From contig JAMFSR010000021.1 of NCBI GenBank assembly GCA_026225395.1, positions 124,001 to 188,000 of the forward strand: a stretch of 64,000 nucleotides of DNA, given 5' to 3'. A program made the translations under genes and the position numbers. Positions 17,674 to 26,455 of this stretch are shown piece after piece. This DNA is from Granulicella sapmiensis (GTDB lineage Bacteria; Acidobacteriota; Terriglobia; Terriglobales; Acidobacteriaceae). A model generated the notes under the pieces. That model did no database searches, was not told the origin of the DNA, and saw only the letters and a list, made by a program, of their open reading frames with translations. The stretch's first letter is position 1, and each line of letters begins with the position of its first letter.

Positions 17674-20220
17674 ATGCGTTGGCTAATGAGCCCGATGTTT
17701 CTCCTGCTTTTATCTGCAACCGCGTTGATCCCTCTTGGCACGTCTGCCTTCGCCCAGGATCTCCCCCTCACCCAGCAGCTTTCTATGAATCACACCGCCC
17801 AGCTCGATCCCACCCGGTCAGTCTCCAAACCAGTACTCGAGAGCAGCCGGCACTCCCCGCTGCCGGAAGAGTACATCTGGACCGCTTCAGACAAGGTCGT
17901 GGACGCCAGGCTCATCTACAACTTCCCCAAGGTGACCGAACAGACCGAGGCCCATTTCTTCCGAAACCACTTCTCCGTCGCCGAGGTTCCTAAGCAGGCG
18001 ACCCTCTACATCGCCGGTCCCCGCAAAGTGAAGGTTTGGATCAACGATCAACTAGCCGAAGAAGTCGAAAGCGATCTCACCTCGCCTTTGGGCATGCACG
18101 TCTTCTCCACTCCCGTGGCACGGTTCCTGCATCAGGGCGACAACGTGATCGCGATAGAAGCGATACGCGGTCGAGGCGTTACGGGCTTTGCCAACAGCGC
18201 CATCGTAAGGCAGCAAACTTTCGGACAGGTCATGGTGGTCAAGATCGTCCCCGACGCCCCAGGGGTCGATGCTCCCTCGATCATGCACAGCAACCGCGAC
18301 TGGAAAAGCTCAACCCTCGCATCCAAAGGCTGGGAACAAAACCGCTTCGACGACGCAAAGTGGAAGCCCGTCCAAAGCATCGGCGGGATCGAAAGTTCCA
18401 TCGAACTCTTCCAGTGGAACGCCGACGCGGGCCTCTACAATTGGCCCGGATACGACGGCATTTCCAGCTTCCTCGCACATCTACCCATTCCGGCAAGCGG
18501 AATACTCGCGCAGTATACGGGTCGCGGCAGCTTCACCAATATCGCTGCCATCACTGGCGGTTCCGGAGAGTTCGTTGTCCACCTGCCCTCAAGCTCTCTG
18601 ACCGACGCAGAAGCCCCCAGCATCGTGCTCGACTTCGGCCGCGAACTCACCGGAAGAGTGGAACTAGTCTCCGACTCCGACACACCGGCTACTGTCACAG
18701 TGCAGATGGGAGAATCGGAATCCGAAACCATGAAGGCTCCCTTTCTTGGCGTCAACCAGATGACGATCCCTCCGCACGGCGTCGGTCACTCATCCAAAAC
18801 CGCCTTCCGCTACGCCCGCATCCAGTTCATCGCCGGTGGTCCCGATCTCCGTTTCAAGAGCATCCATGTCGACCACATCTTCTACCCCGTCAAGTACGAA
18901 GGCTCGTTTGAATCCAGCGATCCCATGCTCAACCGCATCTGGGAGACGGGTGCATACACCGCCCATCTCTGCATGCAGGATGGTGTCTGGGACGCCAGCA
19001 AGCGCGACCGCGGACGCTGGATGGGCGACACCGACGTCAGCGGTCGTGTCATCGAAGACGTCTTCGGCGAACGCCCTTTAATGGAAGACACCCTTGACCG
19101 CCTCATGGGCCCCGCTCCCGTCGATCAACACGTCAACGGCATCCCGGGCTACTCCTCCTTCTGGTTCACGGAAGCCGCCGACTACTACCGGCACACGGGA
19201 TCGAAAGAATTCCTTGTCCGCGAGCATGATCGCATGGTTGAGCTTCTCAACTACGTCGATCGCGAGTTCGATCAGCGCAGCATCTACGCCAACAAGAGCA
19301 ACGTATGGCTCTACGTAGACTGGTCGCCCCAGTTGAACGGCGACACACCCGAAACACGCCGTGCCACAACACTCGAGTTCTACCGCGCCTATCGCGAAGG
19401 TTCATGGATGCTCCGCGAACTGGGCGACACCGCAAACGCCGACAAATACGAGAAACGCGCCGCGGAGATCAAGGCAGGCGCTGAAAAGTACCTCCTTGAC
19501 CCCGCAACACAAACCTTCGGCCCCCGCTGGCAAACCAACGCAGCAGCGGTCGTCGGGGGCGCCGCAAGCCCCGAGCTCTACACCTCGATCTGGAAAAACG
19601 TCTTCTCACAGGTCGGCCAGGGCGATACAAAAGGCCTCATCATCTCGCCGTATTACAACTACTACGTTATCCGTGCAATGGCTGAAACAGGACACCGTGA
19701 GGAAGCTCTTAGCTGGATCAGGCAGTACTGGGGTGGCATGCTGCAGGAAGGCGCAACGAGCTTTTGGGAAGCCTACGACCCAGCCTGGTACAAGGAAGAC
19801 TTCCACGCCTCATTACAATCCGACAACCGCTCCGGCTACTTCGTAAGCCTCGCCCACGGCTGGTCCTCCGGACCCACAGCTTGGCTTATGGAAGAAGTTC
19901 TCGGCATCAACCCCACCGGCCCCGGCTTCTCCACGGTCGATATTCGTCCCGACCTTGTCGACCTCAAGTGGGCCAAAGGCGCCGAACCAACGCCCGATGG
20001 CCTACTCCAAGTCGACATCCGCAAGAATGATGCCGGAAGGCTAACCATCGCCGTCGATCTTCCTGTCGCCGTGACAGCACACGTCTCCATCCCGGTCGAC
20101 ACACCAAACGCTGCCGTCACCGTCAACGGCAAAGCTAGCGAATCCACAGGTGCAGAAGAAGGCAAACGCAGAATCGTCACGCTTGCCGGCCTCGGTCACT
20201 ACGAGCTACGAGTTCAATGA
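17674..20220 (+). CDS. alpha-L-rhamnosidase-like glycosidase, GH78 (paralogue)
   Basis: An 848-residue exported GH78 enzyme with signal peptide MRWLMSPMFLLLLSATALIP; a second ATG four codons in (17686) is an alternative start. It shares with the 15027 gene the segments ATLYIAGPRKVKVWINDQL, ETGAYTAHLCMQDGVWDASK, RDRGRWMGDTDVSGRV, EGATSFWEAYDPAW and AHGWSSGPTAWLMEEVLG, so the two are a divergent paralogous pair. It heads a plus-strand operon: its TGA overlaps the ATG of the GH39-like gene by 4 bp, followed by the acid-sugar kinase/PdxA2 genes. A job in freeing rhamnose or a rhamnosyl acid for that pathway is inferred. Confidence 0.88.
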   Translation: MRWLMSPMFLLLLSATALIPLGTSAFAQDLPLTQQLSMNHTAQLDPTRSVSKPVLESSRHSPLPEEYIWTASDKVVDARLIYNFPKVTEQTEAHFFRNHFSVAEVPKQATLYIAGPRKVKVWINDQLAEEVESDLTSPLGMHVFSTPVARFLHQGDNVIAIEAIRGRGVTGFANSAIVRQQTFGQVMVVKIVPDAPGVDAPSIMHSNRDWKSSTLASKGWEQNRFDDAKWKPVQSIGGIESSIELFQWNADAGLYNWPGYDGISSFLAHLPIPASGILAQYTGRGSFTNIAAITGGSGEFVVHLPSSSLTDAEAPSIVLDFGRELTGRVELVSDSDTPATVTVQMGESESETMKAPFLGVNQMTIPPHGVGHSSKTAFRYARIQFIAGGPDLRFKSIHVDHIFYPVKYEGSFESSDPMLNRIWETGAYTAHLCMQDGVWDASKRDRGRWMGDTDVSGRVIEDVFGERPLMEDTLDRLMGPAPVDQHVNGIPGYSSFWFTEAADYYRHTGSKEFLVREHDRMVELLNYVDREFDQRSIYANKSNVWLYVDWSPQLNGDTPETRRATTLEFYRAYREGSWMLRELGDTANADKYEKRAAEIKAGAEKYLLDPATQTFGPRWQTNAAAVVGGAASPELYTSIWKNVFSQVGQGDTKGLIISPYYNYYVIRAMAETGHREEALSWIRQYWGGMLQEGATSFWEAYDPAWYKEDFHASLQSDNRSGYFVSLAHGWSSGPTAWLMEEVLGINPTGPGFSTVDIRPDLVDLKWAKGAEPTPDGLLQVDIRKNDAGRLTIAVDLPVAVTAHVSIPVDTPNAAVTVNGKASESTGAEEGKRRIVTLAGLGHYELRVQ

Positions 20221-21728
20221 GTATCATCACCCAGCTTTCCGTCTTCGCGGCTCTCACAGCGATGCCTCCCTTGGCCACGCTCTCGCAGGAACCCGTAAAG
20301 GTTGAGGTGAACTGGACAGCAGAACGGCGGCCTTTGAAGACCGCTTCCACTCTACAAGTGGTGGTCAATCCTCTTCTCCGCCGCGGCTCGCCCATCCACG
20401 ACGCATCCTTCACTGCCCTCAAAAATCTGGGCGCCGACGACGTGCGCTATGTCCCATGGCATCCTTATCCCAGGTTTGCCGTAGCGGAACTGGAACCACC
20501 CACCGTCAAATCCACCTCATGGGACTTCTCCCTCATTGATCCCATGACCATCGATTTCCTGAACGCGACGGAAGGCCACGATCGCATCCTCAACTTCAGC
20601 ACGATTCCGTCATGGCTCTACAAAACCCCAAAGCCTATAGACGTCCCAAAAGACCCGGAACGCGTCTTCTGGAATTACACGCAGGGCAAGGAGCTGCGCG
20701 ACCCAAGCTGTACGGAACTGGCCGACTATTACGAACGCCTCGTCAGTTGGTACACGCAAGGCGGCTTCACCGACGAGCTTGGTGTACGCCACACCTCCGG
20801 CTATCGCTACAAATTCCCCTACTGGGAAGTCTTCAACGAAATCGACGGCGAGCATCAACCTACGCCGCAGCAGTACGTAGCCAGCTACGACGCCGTAGTT
20901 GGTCGTCTCCACGCGATGGATCCACAGATGAAGTTCGTCGGTCTCGCCCTTGCATTTCCCGAACGAGCACCGGACATGATGGAGTTCTTCCTCAACCCAG
21001 CCAATCACAAGCCAGGCATTCCGTTAGACATGATCTCCTACCACTTCTATGCCTCACCCACCAGGGAGCAGACCATGGAGGACTGGCAATACACCTTCTT
21101 CGATCAGGCCGACCGCTTTCTCACAACCGTGCGCTACGTCGAAGCGATCCGCAGGCGCCTCTCGCCTCAAACCAAGACAGACCTCGACGAAATCGGGTCC
21201 ATCCTCCCTACCGACTGGCATCCCGATACACCCTACGATCCCGGTCCACCTATCCCAGCCGATTACTGGAATGCATCCGCAGCCGTTTACGCCTACCTTT
21301 ATCTTGAAACCGCGAAGATCGGCATCGACGTTATCAGTGAATCCCAATTGGTCGGCTTCCCTTCCCAGTTCCCCAGCGTGACCATGCTCGACTGGAAAAC
21401 CGGCAAACCAAACGCCCGTTTCTCCGTGTTGCAACTCCTGCACGACCACCTAAAACCCGACGCAACCCTCGTTGAAACCAAACTAATCCCCAAGGATATA
21501 GACGCTTTTGCTTTCGAAGACTCCAACGGCCATCATCTCCTGCTGGTCAATAAACGCAACCGCCCCATGCAGGCTGCGCTTCCCGCTGAGTTTGGTGGCG
21601 CCACAGTCAACATCGTAAAAACGGGAAAGCCATCCATTCAGAAAACCACCGCCCCTGCGGATGGAAAGCTGGAACTCGGAGCGTTCGGCGTAGCCGTCCT
21701 GGACGTGAATCCTGTGACCCCTCATTAA
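20217..21728 (+). CDS. GH39-like clan GH-A glycosidase
   Basis: A 503-residue exported protein (signal about residues 1-23). A TIM barrel is indicated by the order of motifs: GADDVRYVPWHPYPRF, then the acid/base motif YWEVFNEID (Asn207-Glu208), DMISYHFYAS, and a candidate nucleophile Glu325 in DLDEIGS. The C-terminal beta-sandwich carries HHLLLVNKRNRPMQAALP. This order fits GH39 (beta-xylosidase/iduronidase) and related clan-A families; GH79 is less likely. ATGA overlap with the upstream GH78 shows co-translation. The 166-bp gap to the DUF1537 kinase contains a possible promoter. The exact substrate is unknown. Confidence 0.72.
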   Translation: MSIITQLSVFAALTAMPPLATLSQEPVKVEVNWTAERRPLKTASTLQVVVNPLLRRGSPIHDASFTALKNLGADDVRYVPWHPYPRFAVAELEPPTVKSTSWDFSLIDPMTIDFLNATEGHDRILNFSTIPSWLYKTPKPIDVPKDPERVFWNYTQGKELRDPSCTELADYYERLVSWYTQGGFTDELGVRHTSGYRYKFPYWEVFNEIDGEHQPTPQQYVASYDAVVGRLHAMDPQMKFVGLALAFPERAPDMMEFFLNPANHKPGIPLDMISYHFYASPTREQTMEDWQYTFFDQADRFLTTVRYVEAIRRRLSPQTKTDLDEIGSILPTDWHPDTPYDPGPPIPADYWNASAAVYAYLYLETAKIGIDVISESQLVGFPSQFPSVTMLDWKTGKPNARFSVLQLLHDHLKPDATLVETKLIPKDIDAFAFEDSNGHHLLLVNKRNRPMQAALPAEFGGATVNIVKTGKPSIQKTTAPADGKLELGAFGVAVLDVNPVTPH

Positions 21729-21793
21729 GTCCCAAAAATCTCGAAACTCCTCGGCTCTTTTATTTCCGAAATCGTGCAAAAATGAAAACAAGG

Positions 21794-21823
21794 TTGACAT
21801 GTTTCCGGGTATTCGGACAGAAT
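21794..21823 (+). promoter_or_regulatory. candidate sigma70 promoter before acid-sugar kinase operon
   Basis: TTGACA (21794-21799) and CAGAAT (21818-21823) separated by 18 bp, about 70 bp before the kinase start. The spacer contains TCCG-N6-CGGA (21804-21817), a variant of the TTCCG/CGGAA repeats seen in the RuBisCO-like locus. Weak -10; low confidence. Confidence 0.35.
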
Positions 21824-21894
21824 GCTGACACTTGCCCAGACTTTCTAAAAAATTCTCGGCAAGCTGCATTGAAAGCTGACCGAAGGGCAAAGAG

Positions 21895-23031
21895 TTGACG
21901 TCGAGTTACGGCCAATCGCATCCACGAATCTTGATCCTCGCCGACGACCTGACCGGCGCCTGCGACGCTGCGGTGGCCTTCGGACAACGCGGTGCGCGAA
22001 CCCAGGTGCTCATCGACCGTCAATGGACCTCCAGCGCTCCCGTCGAAGTGCGGGCCATCTGCACGGAAAGCCGCGATATTCCTGTGTACCAATCCATCGA
22101 ACGCCTGAATTGGGTGGTTCGTGAATCCCGCGTGCAGCCTCACCATCACGTCTTCAAGAAGATTGACTCCGTCTTCCGCGGAAACACATTTCACGAAATC
22201 CGGGCAGCAATTGACGCTTTCCAGGAGCGCCTGGTCGTCATCGCCCCATCGTTTCCGGCCCTCGGCCGGCGTGCAGTCGGTGGCGCCATGCTCGTCAGCG
22301 ATATCACCAGCGAACGATCCCTCTCGCTACGGGAACCTCTTGCAGCCGCGGGAGTCTACCCCGCCTGGCTCTCTCCGAAGCAATCCATTCCAGCAGACAA
22401 CACCAGGCGCATCCTCTTCTGCGATGCTGAAACAGACGAAGATCTGGACGCAATTGTCACGACAGCCCAGCAACTCCAGAAGAACATTTTGTGGATAGGC
22501 TCCGGAGGACTGGCTCACGCCCTCGCTGCGGAACTTCTCGCTCTCACGCACGAACCCGAACCAGCCCTGATCGACCCCGCAAAAGGCACGGTCTTGGTAT
22601 TCGCCGGCTCGGACCACCCTGTCACAGTCCATCAAATATCGACGCTTCGCGAGCAGCATGAAACTGCAACGGCCTCTGAAAATACCACCTCGAACGATCA
22701 GGTGGTGATCCATACCATCACCTGCGGCATAACCACCGAATCCGACATCCGCGCCGCGGCCGCTCCCTTTATAGGGAGACAGCTCGGTTGCCTATTCATG
22801 ACGGGCGGAGACACCGCCATGCACGTCTGCCGCGCACTCGGCGTCCGCGTACTCGATCTCCACCGGGAGTTCGAACCCGGAGTCCCCCATGCAACAGCCA
22901 TCGGCGGCCCGTTCGCCGGCTGCACCGTTATCCTCAAGTCCGGCGGCTTCGGTGAAGCAGAAACCATCAGCCGTATCGCATCGCATCACAAGGCCGTGGA
23001 ATTTGCCTCGGCCCACGGAGTCCGCTCTTGA
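21895..23031 (+). CDS. dtnK: DUF1537 acid-sugar kinase, D-threonate/erythronate kinase-like
   Basis: A 378-residue kinase of the same family as the 9138 gene but of a different subgroup and shorter. ADDLTGACDAAVAFGQRG (N-terminus) is the acid-binding motif and FKKIDSVFRGNTFHEI the conserved substrate loop. The ATP-binding half carries FAGSDHPVT, CLFMTGGDTAMHVC and ILKSGGFGE. The TTG start is the only candidate ahead of the conserved N-terminus. The PdxA2-type dehydrogenase follows with a TTGA overlap; the kinase/PdxA2 pair is the known D-threonate or D-erythronate route to dihydroxyacetone phosphate (DtnK/DenK with PdxA2). Which epimer is used cannot be read from sequence. Confidence 0.8.
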   Translation: MTSSYGQSHPRILILADDLTGACDAAVAFGQRGARTQVLIDRQWTSSAPVEVRAICTESRDIPVYQSIERLNWVVRESRVQPHHHVFKKIDSVFRGNTFHEIRAAIDAFQERLVVIAPSFPALGRRAVGGAMLVSDITSERSLSLREPLAAAGVYPAWLSPKQSIPADNTRRILFCDAETDEDLDAIVTTAQQLQKNILWIGSGGLAHALAAELLALTHEPEPALIDPAKGTVLVFAGSDHPVTVHQISTLREQHETATASENTTSNDQVVIHTITCGITTESDIRAAAAPFIGRQLGCLFMTGGDTAMHVCRALGVRVLDLHREFEPGVPHATAIGGPFAGCTVILKSGGFGEAETISRIASHHKAVEFASAHGVRS

Positions 23032-24044
23032 ACGAATCTCTCCCCAGGATTGTCGTAACACTAGGAGATCCCGCAGGCGTGGGTGGCGAAGTTACCTTAA
23101 AGGCGCTCATTGACGACGATCTGCGCCGCTCTGCCCACTGGATCATCCTCGGCGACCAAGCAGCCATTGAGGCCGCCGAACACACCACCGGCATCACCCT
23201 CGACTCCCTCGGCGTTGACTTCCGCGATCTGAAAGCCCTTCCCGCCGGTGAGCCCGTGCATCTCGGCGAACTCCGCGCCGAGTACGGCAAGGCCGCCGCA
23301 CAATACGTCTACACCGCCACAAGAATGTGCCTCGCAGGCGAAGCCGACGCCATGGTCACCGCTCCCTTGAACAAAGAGGCCGTCACTCTCAGCGGCATGA
23401 AGTTCTCCGGCCACACCGAATACATCGCCGAAATCTGCGGCGTAAAGGGTTCGCGAATGCTCCTGGCCGGCGTTAAGTTCAGCGTCGTCCACGTCTCCAC
23501 GCACGTCAGCCTGCGCGAAGCCTGCAACCTCAACACCGACCGCATCATCCAGACCATCATCCTCGGCAACGACGCCGTCAAACTCTTAGGCCACGCGCGT
23601 CCACGCATCGCCGTCTGCGGCCTCAATCCTCACGCGGGCGAAAACGGCATGTTCGGCCACGAAGATCAGGAGTTCATCCTGCCCGCCGTTCAAGCCTGCC
23701 GCGCCATGGGTATCGACTGCGAAGGCCCCGTCGCCGCCGACACGATCTTCTTCCGCGCCGCACAAGGCTCTCACAACCTGATCGTCGCGATGTACCACGA
23801 TCAGGGCCATATCCCGATGAAGCTCATGGCCTTCGAGTCCACGGTGAACACCTCGCTCGGGATTCCCATCATCCGCACCTCCGTCGACCATGGCACCGCC
23901 TTCGACATCGCCGGCAAGAACCTCGCCGGCGAAGGCAACATGTGTGCCGCGATGAAGATGGCCGTCACCATGGCGCACCACCGAATCCTCCAGGGCAACA
24001 TCGCCGGAAAGGACCTCGTATCCGCGCCCTCGACATCTTCGTAG
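23028..24044 (+). CDS. pdxA2: PdxA2-type 4-phospho-D-threonate/erythronate dehydrogenase
   Basis: A 338-residue metal- and NAD-dependent oxidative decarboxylase. GDPAGVGGE (13-21) and TAPLNKEAV (111-119) are PdxA signatures, and the three metal histidines are present: His159 in STHVSLR, His202 in NPHAGENG and His257 in YHDQGH. The position directly after a DUF1537 kinase, sharing TTGA, indicates the catabolic PdxA2 branch rather than vitamin B6 synthesis: it would oxidise the 4-phosphorylated acid to dihydroxyacetone phosphate and CO2. Its 3' end is overlapped by the likely start region of the sodium symporter. Confident on family, moderately on catabolic role. Confidence 0.85.
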   Translation: MNESLPRIVVTLGDPAGVGGEVTLKALIDDDLRRSAHWIILGDQAAIEAAEHTTGITLDSLGVDFRDLKALPAGEPVHLGELRAEYGKAAAQYVYTATRMCLAGEADAMVTAPLNKEAVTLSGMKFSGHTEYIAEICGVKGSRMLLAGVKFSVVHVSTHVSLREACNLNTDRIIQTIILGNDAVKLLGHARPRIAVCGLNPHAGENGMFGHEDQEFILPAVQACRAMGIDCEGPVAADTIFFRAAQGSHNLIVAMYHDQGHIPMKLMAFESTVNTSLGIPIIRTSVDHGTAFDIAGKNLAGEGNMCAAMKMAVTMAHHRILQGNIAGKDLVSAPSTSS

Positions 24045-25582
24045 TCGCAGCCTATATGGCTGGGTTGGTCAGCATCGGCGTCTACTTTGCGCGCCGGCAA
24101 AAGACCACCGAAGACTACTTCATCGCCCGCGGCACGATCCCCGGCTGGGCGATGGGACTGTCCCTGCTCGCAACCATCATCACCAGCGTTACCTTCATCG
24201 CCTACCCCGGCTCGGCCTACAGCGGAGACTGGTCACTGCTCGTACCCGGCATCATGTTCGTAGCCGTGCTCGCGCTTCTGGGCGCGGTCGTCGTTCCCTT
24301 CTACCGCCATGTCGTCCACATGAGCGCCTACGAATACTTCGGTCGCCGCTTTGGCAAAGGCGTCCGCGTCTACTCGTCCTTCGCTTTCGCCGTCGGCCAC
24401 TTCTCCAAGATGGGCTTCGTCTTCTATCTGCTCGCGCTCACACTCTCCAGCATGACCGGCTGGAACATCGATCACGTCATCGTTCTCACAGCGGCCGTCA
24501 CGATCTTCTACACCCTTCTCGGCGGTGTAGAAGCCGTGGTCTGGAGCGACGTCGTACAAGGCTTCGTCCTCTGGTTCGGTATCCTCGTTTCCATAGCCTT
24601 CCTGTTATTCCTGCCCGCACAAGGCCCGCACGCCGTCCTCTCCGATGCCTGGTCCCACCATAAAATGAGCCTCGGCAGCACAGCTCTGCGCTTCGACAAA
24701 CCCACTATCATTGTGCTCGCCATCTACGGCTTCTTCTTCTACCTGCAGAAGTACACCGCGGATCAAACCGTCGTGCAGCGCTATCTCATCGCCCGCTCCG
24801 ACCGCAGCGCCCTGCGCGGCATCACTCTTGGCGCCACGCTCTGCTTGCCCGTCTGGACAGCCTTCATGCTTATCGGCAGCCTCCTCTGGTCGTTCTACCG
24901 TCTTACCGGCGAACGCCTCCCCGCCACGATTACCAAGCCCGACCAGGTCTTCCCCCACTTCCTCGTAACGCACATTCCATCGGGCCTCGCCGGCCTTTTC
25001 ATCGCCGCGCTCTTCGGCTCTGCCATGTCGATGCTGGCCAGCGACATGAACTGTCTCGCCACCATCGGCGTCGAGGACTTCTATGCCCTCGCACGCCCCA
25101 CCGCTACCGACAAGCAACAACTCCGCACTGGCAAGTTCATCGTCGCTGCCAGCGGCATCGCCGCAGCGGGCGTAGCACTCCGCCTGTCCCACACGCAGGG
25201 CGGCGCACTATCTCTCTACTACACAATCACGGCCATCGTCGCCGGGGGCCTCGCCGGTCTGTTCCTCCTCGCATTCCTGTTCCGCCACGCCACGCGCCGA
25301 GGCGCCATCACCGGCATCGCCGCGAACCTCGCCTTCACGTTATGGGCTACGTTCACCGAAGGCGGCAAGCTGCTCAACCTCGGCCGCTTCAACTTCCCCT
25401 GGCACGACTACATGATCGGCGCTGTCGGCCATGTCGTTCTCCTCGCCACCGGCATTGTCATCAGCCTCATCCTGCCCGACGCATCCCCATCAGACCCTCG
25501 GCTCACACTCTGGGGCTGGCTCGATATGCGTCGTTCACAAACCAAAGAAGAGAATCTCCACCAACTTAGAACCGTCGTCTGA
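23942..25582 (+). CDS. sodium:solute symporter (SSS family)
   Basis: A polytopic inner-membrane symporter with about 13 hydrophobic segments. ARRQKTTEDYFIARGTIPGWA after TM1 is typical of SSS proteins, as is FGSAMSMLASDMNCLATIGVEDFY. The start is uncertain. ATG 23942 gives a 546-residue protein with an Arg/Pro-rich leader and a 103-bp overlap with pdxA2. ATG 24056 would begin halfway through the first membrane helix (LDIFVVAAYMAGLVSIG). No ATG/GTG/TTG lies between. I keep 23942 for that reason. In the operon it probably imports the sugar acid or the sugar freed by the neighbouring hydrolases. Confidence 0.85.
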   Translation: MCRDEDGRHHGAPPNPPGQHRRKGPRIRALDIFVVAAYMAGLVSIGVYFARRQKTTEDYFIARGTIPGWAMGLSLLATIITSVTFIAYPGSAYSGDWSLLVPGIMFVAVLALLGAVVVPFYRHVVHMSAYEYFGRRFGKGVRVYSSFAFAVGHFSKMGFVFYLLALTLSSMTGWNIDHVIVLTAAVTIFYTLLGGVEAVVWSDVVQGFVLWFGILVSIAFLLFLPAQGPHAVLSDAWSHHKMSLGSTALRFDKPTIIVLAIYGFFFYLQKYTADQTVVQRYLIARSDRSALRGITLGATLCLPVWTAFMLIGSLLWSFYRLTGERLPATITKPDQVFPHFLVTHIPSGLAGLFIAALFGSAMSMLASDMNCLATIGVEDFYALARPTATDKQQLRTGKFIVAASGIAAAGVALRLSHTQGGALSLYYTITAIVAGGLAGLFLLAFLFRHATRRGAITGIAANLAFTLWATFTEGGKLLNLGRFNFPWHDYMIGAVGHVVLLATGIVISLILPDASPSDPRLTLWGWLDMRRSQTKEENLHQLRTVV

Positions 25583-25633
25583 CATTTCCGTATGCACCAC
25601 AGTCCTACAAATTGCACCACTCCGGAGCTCTCA

Positions 25634-26455
25634 ATGAATCGCCTGCATCACGCCATCAGCCTCGCTAACGGAAAGCCGCTCCTCGGCGCCGCACTCTACT
25701 TCTACGATCCCATCTTTCTCGAGATCGCCGCGCACATGGGCTTCAAGGTCATCTGGATCGAGATGGAGCATGCCGCCATCACCTTCGCGGAAGCCGCCGA
25801 CCTCTGCCGCATGGCCTCCGGCACCGGCATGATGACCATGATTCGTATCCCGGATGCTCGCCGCGAAAGCGTGCTCAAAGCCGCCGAGTGCGGCCCCGAC
25901 ATCATCGACATCCCCATGGTTGAAACTCCCGAAGACGTCGCCGAGCTCGTCAAGTACGCCAAGTTTCAGCCACAAGGCAGCCGCGGCTTCTACAGCGTCT
26001 CCCGCGCGCTCCACTACGGAATCGTCGACAGCGTCCCCGCCCAGCAGCAGATGCTCAATCGCGAACTAAGCCTCCTCATCCAGATCGAGTCTGAAACCGC
26101 GCTCAACCGCATCGAAGAACTCGCAGCAATTCCCGGCGTCGACATCTTCATCGGTCCAGCCGATCTAGCTGCCAGCCTCGGCCTGCCCGGCCAAACCAGC
26201 CATCCAACCATCCTCGCGGCCATCGAGAAGATCGTCCGAGTTGCAAAACACCACGGCAAGAAAACCGTCACAGCCTGCGGCCCGGCAGACTTCATCCACT
26301 GGACACGTCTTGGCATCGATCTCCTCTTCTGTGCCAACGATGTCACCTGTCTCAAAACCGGCGCACAGGTAGCCCTAGCCGCCGCCAAAGAAGCCATCAC
26401 GCAGGCCGAAACCGAATCCCTCAGTGCAACCGCTGCCACGGGAGCCGCGCATTGA
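25634..26455 (+). CDS. HpcH/HpaI-family aldolase (2-oxo-3-deoxy acid aldolase-like)
   Basis: A 273-residue class II (metal-dependent) aldolase. ATG 25634 is chosen over upstream codons because GGAG lies 6 bp before it and the family N-terminus (NRLHHAISLANGKPLLGA) starts there. Conserved elements are IEMEHA (catalytic His), MIRIPD (Arg), IQIESE (metal Glu) and DIFIGPADLAASLG (metal Asp). Family members split 2-oxo-3-deoxy acids into pyruvate plus an aldehyde. The next gene, an Fe-dependent alcohol dehydrogenase overlapping by TTGA, would reduce or oxidise that aldehyde. In rhamnose-type pathways this pairing is aldolase plus lactaldehyde reductase; here the substrate is inferred only. Confidence 0.85.
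   Translation: MNRLHHAISLANGKPLLGAALYFYDPIFLEIAAHMGFKVIWIEMEHAAITFAEAADLCRMASGTGMMTMIRIPDARRESVLKAAECGPDIIDIPMVETPEDVAELVKYAKFQPQGSRGFYSVSRALHYGIVDSVPAQQQMLNRELSLLIQIESETALNRIEELAAIPGVDIFIGPADLAASLGLPGQTSHPTILAAIEKIVRVAKHHGKKTVTACGPADFIHWTRLGIDLLFCANDVTCLKTGAQVALAAAKEAITQAETESLSATAATGAAH

Noticed and set aside
20217..21728. GH39-like protein as D-apionate lactonase (ApnL)
   Set aside because: It has a clean glycosidase NE motif and signal peptide; I see no evidence for a lactonase, tempting as it is for the apiose idea.
23028..24044. PdxA as the vitamin B6 biosynthesis enzyme
   Set aside because: Direct coupling to a DUF1537 kinase and a symporter indicates the catabolic PdxA2 branch.
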